A DNA stretch of 64,000 nt from Maledivibacter sp. (GCA_025210375.1 JAOASB010000052.1:1-64000), one strand, 5' to 3'; numbered from the stretch's first letter, positions 42,889 to 50,393 are shown. Notes: generated by a model not told the origin, from the letters alone. Numbers and translations: made by a program.

Positions 42889-44439
42889 ATGCGTGTCAGA
42901 GTATTAAATGCACAGGAAGCTGTAAAATTGATTCCAGATAATGCTACAGTAGCTACTGGAGGATTTGTTGGCATTGGCGTACCAGAAGAAGTAGAAATTG
43001 CTTTAGAAAAACAATTTCTTGAAACTGGAAGTCCTAAAGATCTTACTTTAGTATATGCAGCTGGACAAGGTGATAGTAAGGATAGGGGATTAAATCACCT
43101 AGGCCACGAGGGTTTAATAAATAAGGTAATCGGTGGACACTGGGGGCTTGTTCCTAAATTACAAAAGCTGGCTCTTGAAAATAAAGTTGAGGCTTACAAT
43201 TTACCACAAGGGGTAATCTCCCATTTGTTTAGGGATATTGCTGCTGGAAAACCTGGTACTGTTACCCACGTCGGACTTAAAACATTTATAGATCCAAGAT
43301 TAGAAGGTGGTAAAATAAATGATATTACAAAAGAAGAAATTGTAAAGCTTATAGAACTTGATGGCAAGGAATACTTATTCTATAAAGCATTCCCGGTAGA
43401 TGTAGCTCTTTTAAGGGGTACATATGCCGATGAAAATGGAAATATTTCAATGGAAGAAGAAGCAGTTTCCTTAGAAGCTTTATCAATAGCTGCTGCTTGT
43501 AAAAACTCAGGTGGTAAAGTAATAGTACAGGTTAAAAAGATAGTAAAATCAGGGTCTTTAGATCCAAAACTTATAAAAATACCTGGTATATATGTAGACA
43601 CAGTTGTTGTAGCTGAAGAAGAAAATCATATGCAAACCTATGGAACAGCATATGACTCTTCCTATTGTGGTAGAACTCATGTGCCAGTAAATTCAATAAA
43701 GTCATTACCATTAAATGAAAGAAAGATTATTGCAAGAAGAGCTGCTATGGAGCTTATTCCTAATGCAATAGTTAATCTTGGAATAGGTGTACCAGAGGTA
43801 ATTGCCATGGTAGCAAATGAAGAAGGTGCCGGGGATCAAATGGTACTTACCGTTGAGTCTGGACCAGTTGGTGGGGTTCCAGGTGGAGGATTAGATTTTG
43901 GAGCTTCAACTAACCCACAGGCAATACTTGATCAACCATATCAATTTGATTTTTATGATGGTGGAGGGTTAGATTTAGCATTCTTAGGTTTAGCTCAATG
44001 CGATAAAAAAGGTAATATAAATGTTTCTAAATTCGGCCCTAAAATAGCTGGTTGTGGTGGATTTATCAATATTACTCAAAATGCTAAGAAAGTAGTATAT
44101 TGTGGAACCTTTACAGCCGGAGGATTAAAGATTAAGGCGGAAGATGGAAAGCTTACCATAGAAAACGAAGGTAAAGTTAAAAAATTTGTAGAAGAAGTTG
44201 AACAAATAACATTTAGCGGTGACTATGCAATTGACAATAATACACCTATTTTATATATAACTGAGAGAGCAGTATTTGAGCTTGGTAAAGAAGGTTTAAT
44301 TTTAACTGAAATTGCTCCTGGTATAGATCTTCAAAAAGATGTTCTAGATTTAATGAATTTTAAACCAATAGTTTCAGATAATCTACAGGAAATGGATTCA
44401 AAGATATTTAAGGATGAATTAATTGGATTAACTATATAG
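42889..44439 (+). CDS. Acetate/acetoacetate-type CoA-transferase (YdiF family, fused subunits)
   Basis: 516 residues, ATG after GAGGAGGGTGCAAA. Both halves of a class I CoA-transferase are in one chain: the alpha half has VATGGFVGIGVPEEVEIALE and AYNLPQGVISHLFRDIAAGK, and the beta half starts near AMELIPNAIVNLGIGVPEVI. The catalytic Glu (~323) is in MVLTVESGPVGGVPGGG. It moves CoA between acyl-CoA and acetate, butyrate or acetoacetate. Downstream of its own sigma-54 promoter, it would activate an imported acid or release the product. Confidence 0.93.
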   Translation: MRVRVLNAQEAVKLIPDNATVATGGFVGIGVPEEVEIALEKQFLETGSPKDLTLVYAAGQGDSKDRGLNHLGHEGLINKVIGGHWGLVPKLQKLALENKVEAYNLPQGVISHLFRDIAAGKPGTVTHVGLKTFIDPRLEGGKINDITKEEIVKLIELDGKEYLFYKAFPVDVALLRGTYADENGNISMEEEAVSLEALSIAAACKNSGGKVIVQVKKIVKSGSLDPKLIKIPGIYVDTVVVAEEENHMQTYGTAYDSSYCGRTHVPVNSIKSLPLNERKIIARRAAMELIPNAIVNLGIGVPEVIAMVANEEGAGDQMVLTVESGPVGGVPGGGLDFGASTNPQAILDQPYQFDFYDGGGLDLAFLGLAQCDKKGNINVSKFGPKIAGCGGFINITQNAKKVVYCGTFTAGGLKIKAEDGKLTIENEGKVKKFVEEVEQITFSGDYAIDNNTPILYITERAVFELGKEGLILTEIAPGIDLQKDVLDLMNFKPIVSDNLQEMDSKIFKDELIGLTI

Positions 44440-44461
44440 TATGCAATTAGAATTTCTCAAT

Positions 44462-44530
44462 AAATGGGGTAAGGTTAAATATATTTAGATTTCTTAGGGC
44501 AGGTGACTTTTGCACCTGACCCTTAGTAAT
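44462..44530. repeat. Hairpin/REP-like palindrome between CoA-transferase and permease
   Basis: AGGGCAGGTG and CACCTGACCCT pair around ACTTTTG (44497-44525). It has no T run on either strand and resembles short clostridial REP hairpins rather than a terminator. Confidence 0.55.
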
Positions 44531-44562
44531 AATAAAATCACAAAAAAGAAGGGAGACAATTT

Positions 44563-45933
44563 ATGTTAGGTGTTATTGGTATTATTATTTCCTTGGGCTT
44601 ACTTATGTATCTAGCCTACAGAGGTATCACAGTTCTTATTTTAGCTCCATTACTAGCAATGTTAGCAGTACTATTCTCGGGGGATATTCCTCTACTAGCA
44701 AGTTACACTGAAGTATTTATGAAAAGCTTTGCAGGATATGCAAAAGCCTATTTCCCGCTATTCTTACTAGGTGCAATATTTGGTAAAGTTATGGATGCCT
44801 CAGGGGCAGCTAAATCTATAGCCCATTTTATAGCTCAAAAGCTTGGCAAAGATAAAGCAATATTAGCAGTTGTATTATCTTGTGCCATATTAACCTATGG
44901 TGGAGTTTCACTATTCGTTGTTGCTTTTGCAGTTTATCCAGTAGCAGCAGCATTATTTAGAGAAGGTGGAGTTCCAAAGAGATTTGTTCCTGCATCAATT
45001 GCTCTTGGATCTTTTACATTCACTATGACAGCATTACCGGGTACTCCTCAAATTCAAAATGCTATTCCTATGCCATTCTTTGGAACTACTGCTTGGGCAG
45101 CTCCATTCCTTGGACTTATAGGTGCAGCAGTTATGTTTGGTGGAGGTATGTTCTGGCTTACAACAAGATCAAAGAAGGCTATGGCGGCTGGAGAAGGATA
45201 TGGTGATCACAAGGAAGATATCAAGGAATTTGATTTAGAAAAGCTTCCTAGCTTTGCCGCTGCATTGGCTCCAATAATTATAGTACTTGTACTTAACTAT
45301 TTACTTGGTAGATTCTATTTTGCAAATATGGATGGTTCTTACCTAGAGCAATTCGGAACTACATTATCAAAGGTTAAAGGTATATGGAGTATAATTATTT
45401 CCCTTGTAGTATCTATACTAGCAGCATTAGTTTTATTCCGTAAAAATATCGGAAACATGAAGGAAACTGTAAACCAAGGTGCATATGGTTCATTATTAGC
45501 TATAATCAATACTGCATCTGAGGTTGGATATGGTAATGTTATTAAAGCTTTAGGAGCATTCGCATTAATTAAAGCAGCTATACTTGCAATACCAGGTAAC
45601 CCCCTTATATCCCTTGCAGTATCAACAAGTTCCCTTGCAGGTATAACAGGTTCTGCTTCAGGTGGTATGAGTATTGCCCTAGGTGCATTAGGGGATATCT
45701 ACCTTCAAAAAGCCCATGCACTTGGAATTAATCCAGAAGCTTTCCATAGAATAGCTGCAATGGCTTGTGGTGGTCTTGATACACTTCCTCATAATGGGGC
45801 AGTTATAACATTATTAGGTATCACAGGACTTACTCATAGGGAATCCTATGCAGATCTTGGAATGTGTACAGTTGTAATACCAATTATTGCTACTGCAGTG
45901 GCAATAATAGCAGCAACATTCGGTATAGTTTAA
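44563..45933 (+). CDS. GntP-family permease
   Basis: 456 residues, ATG after AAGAAGGGAGACAATTT. About twelve membrane segments: GVIGIIISLGLLMYLAYRGI, VLSCAILTYGGVSLFVVAFA, IIISLVVSILAALVLFRKNI, VVIPIIATAVAIIAATFGIV among them. GntP features are YGGVSLFVVAFAVYPVAAAL, SIALGSFTFTMTALPGTPQI and ITGSASGGMSIALGALGDIY. Members carry gluconate, or 3-hydroxybutyrate in some butyrate-related clusters. Given the neighbours, a hydroxy-acid or short-chain acid is more likely than gluconate. A strong terminator follows. Confidence 0.9.
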   Translation: MLGVIGIIISLGLLMYLAYRGITVLILAPLLAMLAVLFSGDIPLLASYTEVFMKSFAGYAKAYFPLFLLGAIFGKVMDASGAAKSIAHFIAQKLGKDKAILAVVLSCAILTYGGVSLFVVAFAVYPVAAALFREGGVPKRFVPASIALGSFTFTMTALPGTPQIQNAIPMPFFGTTAWAAPFLGLIGAAVMFGGGMFWLTTRSKKAMAAGEGYGDHKEDIKEFDLEKLPSFAAALAPIIIVLVLNYLLGRFYFANMDGSYLEQFGTTLSKVKGIWSIIISLVVSILAALVLFRKNIGNMKETVNQGAYGSLLAIINTASEVGYGNVIKALGAFALIKAAILAIPGNPLISLAVSTSSLAGITGSASGGMSIALGALGDIYLQKAHALGINPEAFHRIAAMACGGLDTLPHNGAVITLLGITGLTHRESYADLGMCTVVIPIIATAVAIIAATFGIV

Positions 45934-46061
45934 TATTAGTATGAAGTAAAGAACATTAAGTAAAAATTTAGCTTTAAAACAACAACAATAAGAAAAAATG
46001 AAGTTCCCAAAAAAACAGTAAAAAGTATCAAAATAGACAAAAGACATATACGCCTTTAGAC

Positions 46062-46093
46062 AAAGAACCTCCCGCTGCCATGGGAGGTTCTTT
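46062..46093 (+). terminator. Terminator after the GntP permease gene
   Basis: AAAGAACCTCCC and GGGAGGTTCTTT (12 bp) around GCTGCCAT, then ATTTCTATTATT. A second AT-rich palindrome (TATTTCTATTATTC / GAATAATAGAAATA, 46094-46124) follows. The 299-bp gap 45934-46232 holds nothing else. Confidence 0.88.
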
Positions 46094-46232
46094 ATTTCTA
46101 TTATTCATGGGAATAATAGAAATAACCATAGGGTAAATGACCACGCAAAAAGACCTTGTAATTAATAAACCATAGCCAGGAGTATTAAATAAAGGTCTTC
46201 ATACAGATTTATATTAAGAGGAGGAATATCAT

Positions 46233-46337
46233 TTATTTTTGTTCTAGATAGTCATAGGAATTAGAGTCCGATTGATTTTCTGTCCTATCAAGTAAAAAAT
46301 AAATTATAACCATTATAATAACTATCAAAACTTCCAT
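46233..46337 (-). CDS. 34-residue membrane protein
   Basis: Minus-strand ORF; start behind GGTGGTGATGGC. MEVLIVIIMVIIYFLLDRTE is one membrane helix with an acidic and polar tail (NQSDSNSYDYLEQK). It has no close relation to the seven paralogs beyond it, and no matching sigma-K-like promoter was found. Function unknown. Confidence 0.5.
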   Translation of the reverse strand: MEVLIVIIMVIIYFLLDRTENQSDSNSYDYLEQK

Positions 46338-46473
46338 GCCATCACCACCGAATAATTTTCCGATATCTATGTAACACCATTATAGCATGGAATCAATTAA
46401 AAATATGATATGTAATGGAATTGTAAAATAATTGTAACTTCTGTAAAGGACAAGCACAACGACACAAGGGCAA

Positions 46474-46540
46474 CGACACAAGGGGACGGTTCTTCTGTGT
46501 CTTGCAAAGAATGACACAGAAGAACCGTCCCCTTGTGTCG
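46474..46540. repeat. REP palindrome with perfect 28-bp arms
   Basis: Perfect arms of 28 bp (CGACACAAGGGGACGGTTCT ... and complement) around TTGCAAAGAAT. A short part-copy (GACACAAGGGCAA) precedes it. Such GACACAGAAGAACCGTCCCC palindromes are a known clostridial repeat type associated with RAYT transposases. Confidence 0.92.
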
Positions 46541-46548
46541 TCATGTCT

Positions 46549-46692
46549 CTAGTTATAAAGTTTTTTGTTAGTATCACAAGTACATTTATTGTCATCACAA
46601 ATATATTTATTATCTACACAAATAAGATCTCCGACCAATATAAGGAGCAATAAAAACAATATAAGCCGACTTTCCTGTATTACAAAAGCCAT
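46549..46692 (-). CDS. Hydrophobic-core paralog S0, 47 residues
   Basis: Shares the LFLLLLILVGDLICVD core of the array but has GDL in place of GDC and a longer cysteine-rich tail (NKYICDDNKCTCDTNKK). ATG behind GGGGGTGAACTTA. A sigma-K-like promoter on the minus strand (46734-46761): ACA, 16 bases, CATATCATG. It is the most diverged member. Small membrane protein of unknown function; late mother-cell expression is inferred from the promoter. Confidence 0.65.
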   Translation of the reverse strand: MAFVIQESRLILFLLLLILVGDLICVDNKYICDDNKCTCDTNKKLYN

Positions 46693-46733
46693 TAAGTTCA
46701 CCCCCAACAAAAATAGAAAGATTATCATAATTC

Positions 46734-46761
46734 CATGATATGCTTCATATCACAAAATTGT
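46734..46761 (-). promoter_or_regulatory. Sigma-K-like promoter of S0
   Basis: On the minus strand: ACA, 16-base spacer, CATATCATG (-10 consensus CATANNNTA, one mismatch). Confidence 0.5.
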
Positions 46762-46839
46762 GATAACTAATTTAGGGGATTTTTATGAAAGGCAAATAAA
46801 AAAACTGAGGATAGGACCTCAGCCTTTCATATTTTTAAA

Positions 46840-46959
46840 TTAGCAGTTACGAGGATAGTCGATACAAATACAGTCACCTACTAAGATTATTAACAACAAG
46901 AATAGAACTAAGTTGTTAAGTCCACAAGAGTTATGTCCTCCACAACCGAAACCTGGCAT
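46840..46959 (-). CDS. Hydrophobic-core paralog S1, 39 residues
   Basis: MPGFGCGGHNSCG then NNLVLFLLLIILVGDCICID and YPRNC. A variable glycine/cysteine-rich N terminus, one membrane helix, and a GDCxC tail. Start behind GGAGGAAATTAT. Its own terminator follows (CTGAGG-ATAGGA-CCTCAG, 46805-46822, with a T run on the minus strand), and it has its own sigma-K-like promoter at 47004. General plan resembles the YjcZ family of sporulation microproteins, but the sequence is not that family. Confidence 0.75.
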   Translation of the reverse strand: MPGFGCGGHNSCGLNNLVLFLLLIILVGDCICIDYPRNC

Positions 46960-47003
46960 ATAATTTCCTCCTTTTAAATTAGTAAGCTATCCTAGCCTAC
47001 TAG

Positions 47004-47031
47004 TATATTATTCTGGATGTTTGTAATCTGT
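47004..47031 (-). promoter_or_regulatory. Sigma-K-like promoter of S1
   Basis: Minus strand: ACA, 16 bases, AATAATATA. Fits AC-N16-CATANNNTA except for the first base of -10. The downstream block TACTAGT-x-GGCTAGGATAGCTT recurs in the other members. Confidence 0.7.
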
Positions 47032-47213
47032 GCCTTTAAAAATCAAAACTTTTGCCTATTAAGCCTATATTTTTTAGTAGAGCTTTAAATTTAGAAAACT
47101 ATTTAAAGTATAAGTTTAGATTTATAAGTTATCTAAGCTTATATCAGACTTTTTTCTTTAAAATATAGTAAAATAAACTGAGGATAAAACCTCAGTTTAT
47201 TTAAGCCTAAAAT

Positions 47214-47324
47214 TTAGCAACCACGAGGATAATCGATGCAGAGGCAGTCACCTACTAAAATTATTAGCAAGAGGAATAAAACTAAATTATCAACGCCGCA
47301 ATAAGACCTATTGCAATTAGACAT
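47214..47324 (-). CDS. Hydrophobic-core paralog S2, 36 residues
   Basis: MSNCNRSYCGV then DNLVLFLLLIILVGDCLCID and YPRGC. Start behind GGAGGAAATGGT. The C-terminal half is almost identical to S3. Terminator AAATAAACTGAGG / CCTCAGTTTATTT (47171-47202); promoter at 47371. Membrane microprotein, role unknown. Confidence 0.75.
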   Translation of the reverse strand: MSNCNRSYCGVDNLVLFLLLIILVGDCLCIDYPRGC

Positions 47325-47370
47325 ACCATTTCCTCCTTTATTAAAATATTAAGCTATCCTAGCTCACTAG

Positions 47371-47398
47371 TATAATATTCCATAGACATGATAAATGT
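47371..47398 (-). promoter_or_regulatory. Sigma-K-like promoter of S2
   Basis: Minus strand: ACA, 16 bases, AATATTATA, followed by TACTAGTGAGCTAGGATAGC, which is shared with S3 and S5. Confidence 0.7.
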
Positions 47399-47446
47399 GT
47401 TTATTTAATGAAGATTATTTATAGAAAAATTTTGATTTTATTATAT

Positions 47447-47605
47447 GGGCAAATTGCATAATTACTTTCTATAAAAACCATCTACTTCATGTAGTTTAAA
47501 AATCTTCAAAGCTATACCACCAAATATGCTTATATCTTAAGTAATTAAATTAAGGATGATATTCGCATATGCAACCTAGCCAAGTAAGAGTTATGCAATT
47601 TCCTC
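47447..47605. mobile_element. MITE-like element, copy 4 (full length, 159 bp)
   Basis: Nearly identical to the copy at 20765 over its whole length (ATTGCATAATTACTTTCTAT, AAACCATCTACTTCATGTAG, CATATGCAACCTAGCCAAGT), so recently active. Lies in the 333-bp gap between S2 and S3, together with the S3 terminator (AAATAAACTGAGG / CCCCAGTTTATTT, 47616-47647). Confidence 0.9.
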
Positions 47606-47657
47606 TATAAATAAAAATAAACTGAGGACCGAGCCCCCAGTTTATTTAATTCTAAAT

Positions 47658-47771
47658 TTAGCAACCACGAGGATAATCGATGCAGAGGCAGTCACCTACT
47701 AAGATTATTAGCAAGAGGAATAGAACTAAGTTATTAACTCCACAATAATTATATCCGCCACAACGAGACAT
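47658..47771 (-). CDS. Hydrophobic-core paralog S3, 37 residues
   Basis: MSRCGGYNYCGV then NNLVLFLLLIILVGDCLCID and YPRGC. Start behind GGAGGGAACTAT. N terminus differs from S2; core and tail match it. Terminator at 47616-47647, promoter at 47817. Same unit structure as the others. Confidence 0.75.
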   Translation of the reverse strand: MSRCGGYNYCGVNNLVLFLLLIILVGDCLCIDYPRGC

Positions 47772-47816
47772 ATAGTTCCCTCCTTGTTAATATATTAAGC
47801 TATCCTAGCTCATTAG

Positions 47817-47844
47817 TATAATATTCTACGGGTATGATAAATGT
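47817..47844 (-). promoter_or_regulatory. Sigma-K-like promoter of S3
   Basis: Minus strand: ACA, 16 bases, AATATTATA. Confidence 0.7.
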
Positions 47845-47960
47845 GTTTCTATTATATTTAAAATAGAAAAAAATTTTCTTTATGATTTAAGCAATATCTG
47901 TAAGAATAAATAGAATTAGCTGAGGCAAAACCTCAGCATTTGCCATTAAATATCTTAATA

Positions 47961-48046
47961 GAGCAAATTGCATAATTAACTTCTACAAAAACTATATACT
48001 ATATATATTATGCAATTGTGCCAAGTAAGACTTATGCAATTTCTTC
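47961..48046. mobile_element. MITE-like element, copy 5 (86 bp, internally deleted), at the 3' end of S4
   Basis: GAGCAAATTGCATAATTA at one end and TTATGCAATTTCTTC at the other, with the middle shortened. The adjoining bases CAATTAGTAATTA, also found beside the copy at 20765, supply the last codons of S4. The S4 terminator (GCTGAGG / CCTCAGC, 47919-47937) lies beyond the element, so the insertion separated gene and terminator. Confidence 0.82.
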
Positions 48047-48048
48047 AA

Positions 48049-48138
48049 TTAGTAATTACAGCAGAGACAGTCACCTACTAAAATTATTAATAATAAGAAT
48101 AGAACTAAGTTGTTAAGTCCACAATATCCATCAGCCAT
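48049..48138 (-). CDS. Hydrophobic-core paralog S4, 29 residues, tail truncated by a MITE
   Basis: MADGYCGL then NNLVLFLLLIILVGDCLC and CNY. Start behind GGAGGGTATATAT. The usual ID-YPRGC-type tail is replaced by a few codons at the edge of the MITE. Still has a full core and its own promoter at 48185. Possibly functional, since the core is intact. Confidence 0.7.
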   Translation of the reverse strand: MADGYCGLNNLVLFLLLIILVGDCLCCNY

Positions 48139-48184
48139 ATATATACCCTCCTTATTTCAATATCAAGCTATCTTAGCTCAATAA

Positions 48185-48212
48185 TATAGTATTCTAAAGA
48201 CTCATAAAATGT
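48185..48212 (-). promoter_or_regulatory. Sigma-K-like promoter of S4
   Basis: Minus strand: ACA, 16 bases, AATACTATA. Confidence 0.7.
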
Positions 48213-48258
48213 GATTGTATAAAATAAGCTGAGGAAAGGCCTCAGCTTATGATTTTAA

Positions 48259-48384
48259 TTAGCAGCCATAGTTATCAACGCAGAGACAGTCTCCTACAAG
48301 GATTATAAGAAGCAAGAAAAGAACTAAATTATTACCGCCAAAAAAACCGCGGCCACCACCGAAACCACCGAATATACCAGCCAT
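48259..48384 (-). CDS. Hydrophobic-core paralog S5, 41 residues
   Basis: MAGIFGGFGGGRGFFGG then NNLVLFLLLIILVGDCLCVD and NYGC. The longest glycine-rich N terminus of the array. Start behind GGGAGGGTAAAATAT. Terminator AATAAGCTGAGG / CCTCAGCTTAT (48223-48250); promoter at 48429. Gap to S6 carries a palindromic repeat (see 48480). Confidence 0.75.
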   Translation of the reverse strand: MAGIFGGFGGGRGFFGGNNLVLFLLLIILVGDCLCVDNYGC

Positions 48385-48428
48385 ATTTTACCCTCCCTTT
48401 GAAAATCTAAGCTTCTCTAGCTCACTAG

Positions 48429-48456
48429 TATATTATTCTAAAGGAACATAAAGTGT
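48429..48456 (-). promoter_or_regulatory. Sigma-K-like promoter of S5
   Basis: Minus strand: ACA, 16 bases, AATAATATA, then TACTAGTGAGCTAG as in S2 and S3. Confidence 0.7.
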
Positions 48457-48479
48457 GACTATATAAGGCATATTCAAAG

Positions 48480-48615
48480 AATAAACTAGTCATCCTACTC
48501 GCCCTTTTGATTCTTTTCGTCGTTACTGGGTCACTTACATACAGTGAGTATGTATATGATTCAGTACCTAGAAAATAATCAAAATTACTTCGTAATCTGA
48601 CTAGTCTATTTTTTT
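48480..48615. repeat. Palindromic repeat between S5 and S6, related to 61270
   Basis: GACTAGTC-type ends (AAACTAGTCATCCTACTCGC and CGTAATCTGACTAGTC) enclose an imperfect hairpin. The unit shares CAT-C-TACTCG-CCCTT, TGATT/GAATTA and TTTTT-TCATATG with the sequence at 61270-61360. No ORF. Confidence 0.6.
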
Positions 48616-48666
48616 CATATGCCTAAACAAATAAACTGAGGAATACCCCAGTTTATAGTTATGACT

Positions 48667-48771
48667 CTAGCATTTATTACAATTATCATCGTAGCAGAGA
48701 CAATCCCCTATTAATATTATAAGTAATAAGAATAGTATTAAGTTATTTAATTTAGGATAACCATCACTCAT
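48667..48771 (-). CDS. Hydrophobic-core paralog S6, 34 residues
   Basis: MSDGYPKL then NNLILFLLLIILIGDCLCYD and DNCNKC. Start behind GGAGGTGTTAAT. Conservative V-to-I changes in the core. Terminator-like ATAAACTG / CAGTTTAT hairpin at 48631-48657; promoter at 48816. Confidence 0.75.
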   Translation of the reverse strand: MSDGYPKLNNLILFLLLIILIGDCLCYDDNCNKC

Positions 48772-48815
48772 ATTAACACCTCCTGCCAATTTAAGCAGAT
48801 TTTGTTTCCTCAATA

Positions 48816-48843
48816 TATTCTATTCCCGTTCATAAAAATGTGT
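48816..48843 (-). promoter_or_regulatory. Sigma-K-like promoter of S6
   Basis: Minus strand: ACA, 16 bases, AATAGAATA. Same spacing as the other members although the surrounding DNA is diverged. Confidence 0.62.
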
Positions 48844-48889
48844 GAATATTTTTAATAACAAAATCTTAACTCGATCTCGGTTGCCCTTT

Positions 48890-49135
48890 TTACTTGTTTT
48901 TTTCTAGCATCTGGATAAGCTTATCAAGCTTTCTTTGTTGGCTTTCATTTAAAAAACCTCTTATTTTATTCATCGCAGCGATTTGTCTTCTGAATTCTGT
49001 ATCGCTCATGTTTGATCTAATCTTTTTTACTTCATCCAGTAGTTCATCTCCAGTTCTACCTTTATAAGCTTCTTTCAATTGATCAACGGAATCTTTAATT
49101 TGGTTAAATTTTTCTTCGTTCATGTCTTTTCTCAT
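48890..49135 (-). CDS. Small charged helical protein, unknown
   Basis: 81 residues from the ATG at 49135 (GGAGGTTTTTATATG); an upstream start at 49246 would run through a MITE and is rejected. MRKDMNEEKFNQIKDSVDQL then KKIRSNMSDTEFRRQIAAMN and RKLDKLIQMLEKNK: all helical, no cysteines, no membrane segment. I do not recognise a family. Lies between the microprotein array and the sigma-K-type gene at 49389, so a sporulation role is possible but unproven. Confidence 0.65.
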   Translation of the reverse strand: MRKDMNEEKFNQIKDSVDQLKEAYKGRTGDELLDEVKKIRSNMSDTEFRRQIAAMNKIRGFLNESQQRKLDKLIQMLEKNK

Positions 49136-49185
49136 ATAAAAACCTCCAATTGAATAATATTTACATATAGATATAAATCTCGGAT

Positions 49186-49241
49186 GAAGGAATTGCATAA
49201 TATTAGTAAATATTTTGTAGAAGTTAATTATGCAATTTGCC
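49186..49241. mobile_element. MITE-like element, copy 6 (56 bp remnant)
   Basis: GAAGGAATTGCATAATATTA and AATTATGCAATTTGCCC, the two ends almost back to back. Only the terminal repeats remain. Confidence 0.7.
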
Positions 49242-49326
49242 CCCATGCTTAAAGGAGTATAGATTTTTTCAAAAAATATATTGGATTTTAAAGCCCTATG
49301 GCTATATATTAATCATAATATGCGTA

Positions 49327-49354
49327 ACAAAAAGAAACGTTCACGCATATTATA
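49327..49354 (+). promoter_or_regulatory. Sigma-K-type promoter of the 49389 gene
   Basis: ACA (49327-49329), 16-base spacer, CATATTATA (49346-49354): full agreement with AC-N16/17-CATANNNTA. The ATG follows 35 bp later. Confidence 0.75.
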
Positions 49355-49388
49355 AAATTATGATTATCCATGTTTTAGGAGGGATTAT

Positions 49389-50201
49389 ATGGGAGAGACA
49401 GTTAATCCACATAGAAATAGAGACAGAGGAAATGGTCAGCAGAATAAAAGTAAATTATTTGACCTTCTTGAGTTTGATCAAAATTTACTATTACCCATAG
49501 TAATAATGTTTTTGCTTGGACAAAACGATTCAAATATTCCCATATTAGACGATATAAAAAAAGTTGCAAAGAATATTATAGATATACCACTTAATATAGA
49601 TGTGTCAACTAAGGATATAGAAAAAATGATAGAAGCAGTAAACTCAGTTAGTCCTTATATAAGCAAAGATAATGTTTTTGTATTAGATACATTCGCTGAC
49701 TTTTTATCCGCTGTGCATAAAATTTCCACTGTAAAGGAGTTTAGAAGTGACATGACTAGAAGTTCCTCAGGAAATCCTAGGAAACCCTTAAAATTTAAGA
49801 ACCAAAAGGAAAAAGCCTTACATATGTTGGGAGCCCTTGAACAATTTATGGATGAACCCACTAAGAAAAATATGAAGAATTTCAAAGATACTTTGGGGGT
49901 TTTAGAAAAATTTGAGCAAACCACCAGTGTCTTGAATGAGAAAAAGAAGGGTGGAGGGCCAATAGATATTAAGGATATTATGCAGTTTATAGGGCCTTTG
50001 CTAGGTGGTGGAGGTTCAGTTGATGCTCAGAAAATCGATAGTATGATTAGAATGGTTCAAATTATGTCTGCCTTAGATGAAAGCGATCTTAACACAGATG
50101 GACCAAGTGATCCTGTTAGTTTTAGAGAAGATGATGATAGTGATGGTGGATGTTTTGAATTTGTTATTGATAGATATGATGATGAGGACGATGAAGAATA
50201 A
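49389..50201 (+). CDS. Unknown protein with acidic tail, probably sporulation-linked
   Basis: 270 residues, ATG after TTAGGAGGGATTAT. A polar N terminus (NPHRNRDRGNGQQNKSK), then one hydrophobic stretch (LLLPIVIMFLLGQ, ~32-45), and a helical body (KEKALHMLGALEQFMDEPTK, KKNMKNFKDTLGVLEKFEQT). A GPLLGGGGSVDAQKIDSMIR segment and a strongly acidic end (REDDDSDGG ... RYDDEDDEE) follow. No family recognised. The upstream promoter suggests late mother-cell transcription; a coat or coat-assembly protein would fit. A 50282 hairpin closes the transcript. Confidence 0.7.
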   Translation: MGETVNPHRNRDRGNGQQNKSKLFDLLEFDQNLLLPIVIMFLLGQNDSNIPILDDIKKVAKNIIDIPLNIDVSTKDIEKMIEAVNSVSPYISKDNVFVLDTFADFLSAVHKISTVKEFRSDMTRSSSGNPRKPLKFKNQKEKALHMLGALEQFMDEPTKKNMKNFKDTLGVLEKFEQTTSVLNEKKKGGGPIDIKDIMQFIGPLLGGGGSVDAQKIDSMIRMVQIMSALDESDLNTDGPSDPVSFREDDDSDGGCFEFVIDRYDDEDDEE

Positions 50202-50281
50202 CTAAGGTATATGAAAAAATAAACAGGCCAGGTTACTAAACTTTTTGTAAGATTTATCTTTTAAAATTGTATCAATAATAG

Positions 50282-50319
50282 GTGGGTATCAGAATGAAAA
50301 ATTTCATTTTGATACCCAC
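50282..50319 (+). terminator. Terminator-like hairpin after the 49389 gene
   Basis: GTGGGTATCA-GAATG and CATTTTGATACCCAC pair around AAAAATTT. A weaker hairpin (GATTGTCTTTTAAGACAGCC) and an A/T run follow up to 50367. Confidence 0.75.
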
Positions 50320-50393
50320 TGGGACGAATTAAAGGGATTGTCTTTTAAGACAGCCCCTTAAAAAATTATGGATAACAGTTAAAGTGGTATATT

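Noticed and set aside
44500..44525. Sigma-54 promoter before the GntP permease gene
   Set aside because: GGCAGGTGACTTTTGC has 12 or 8 bases between GG and GC rather than ten, and the sequence is part of a hairpin.
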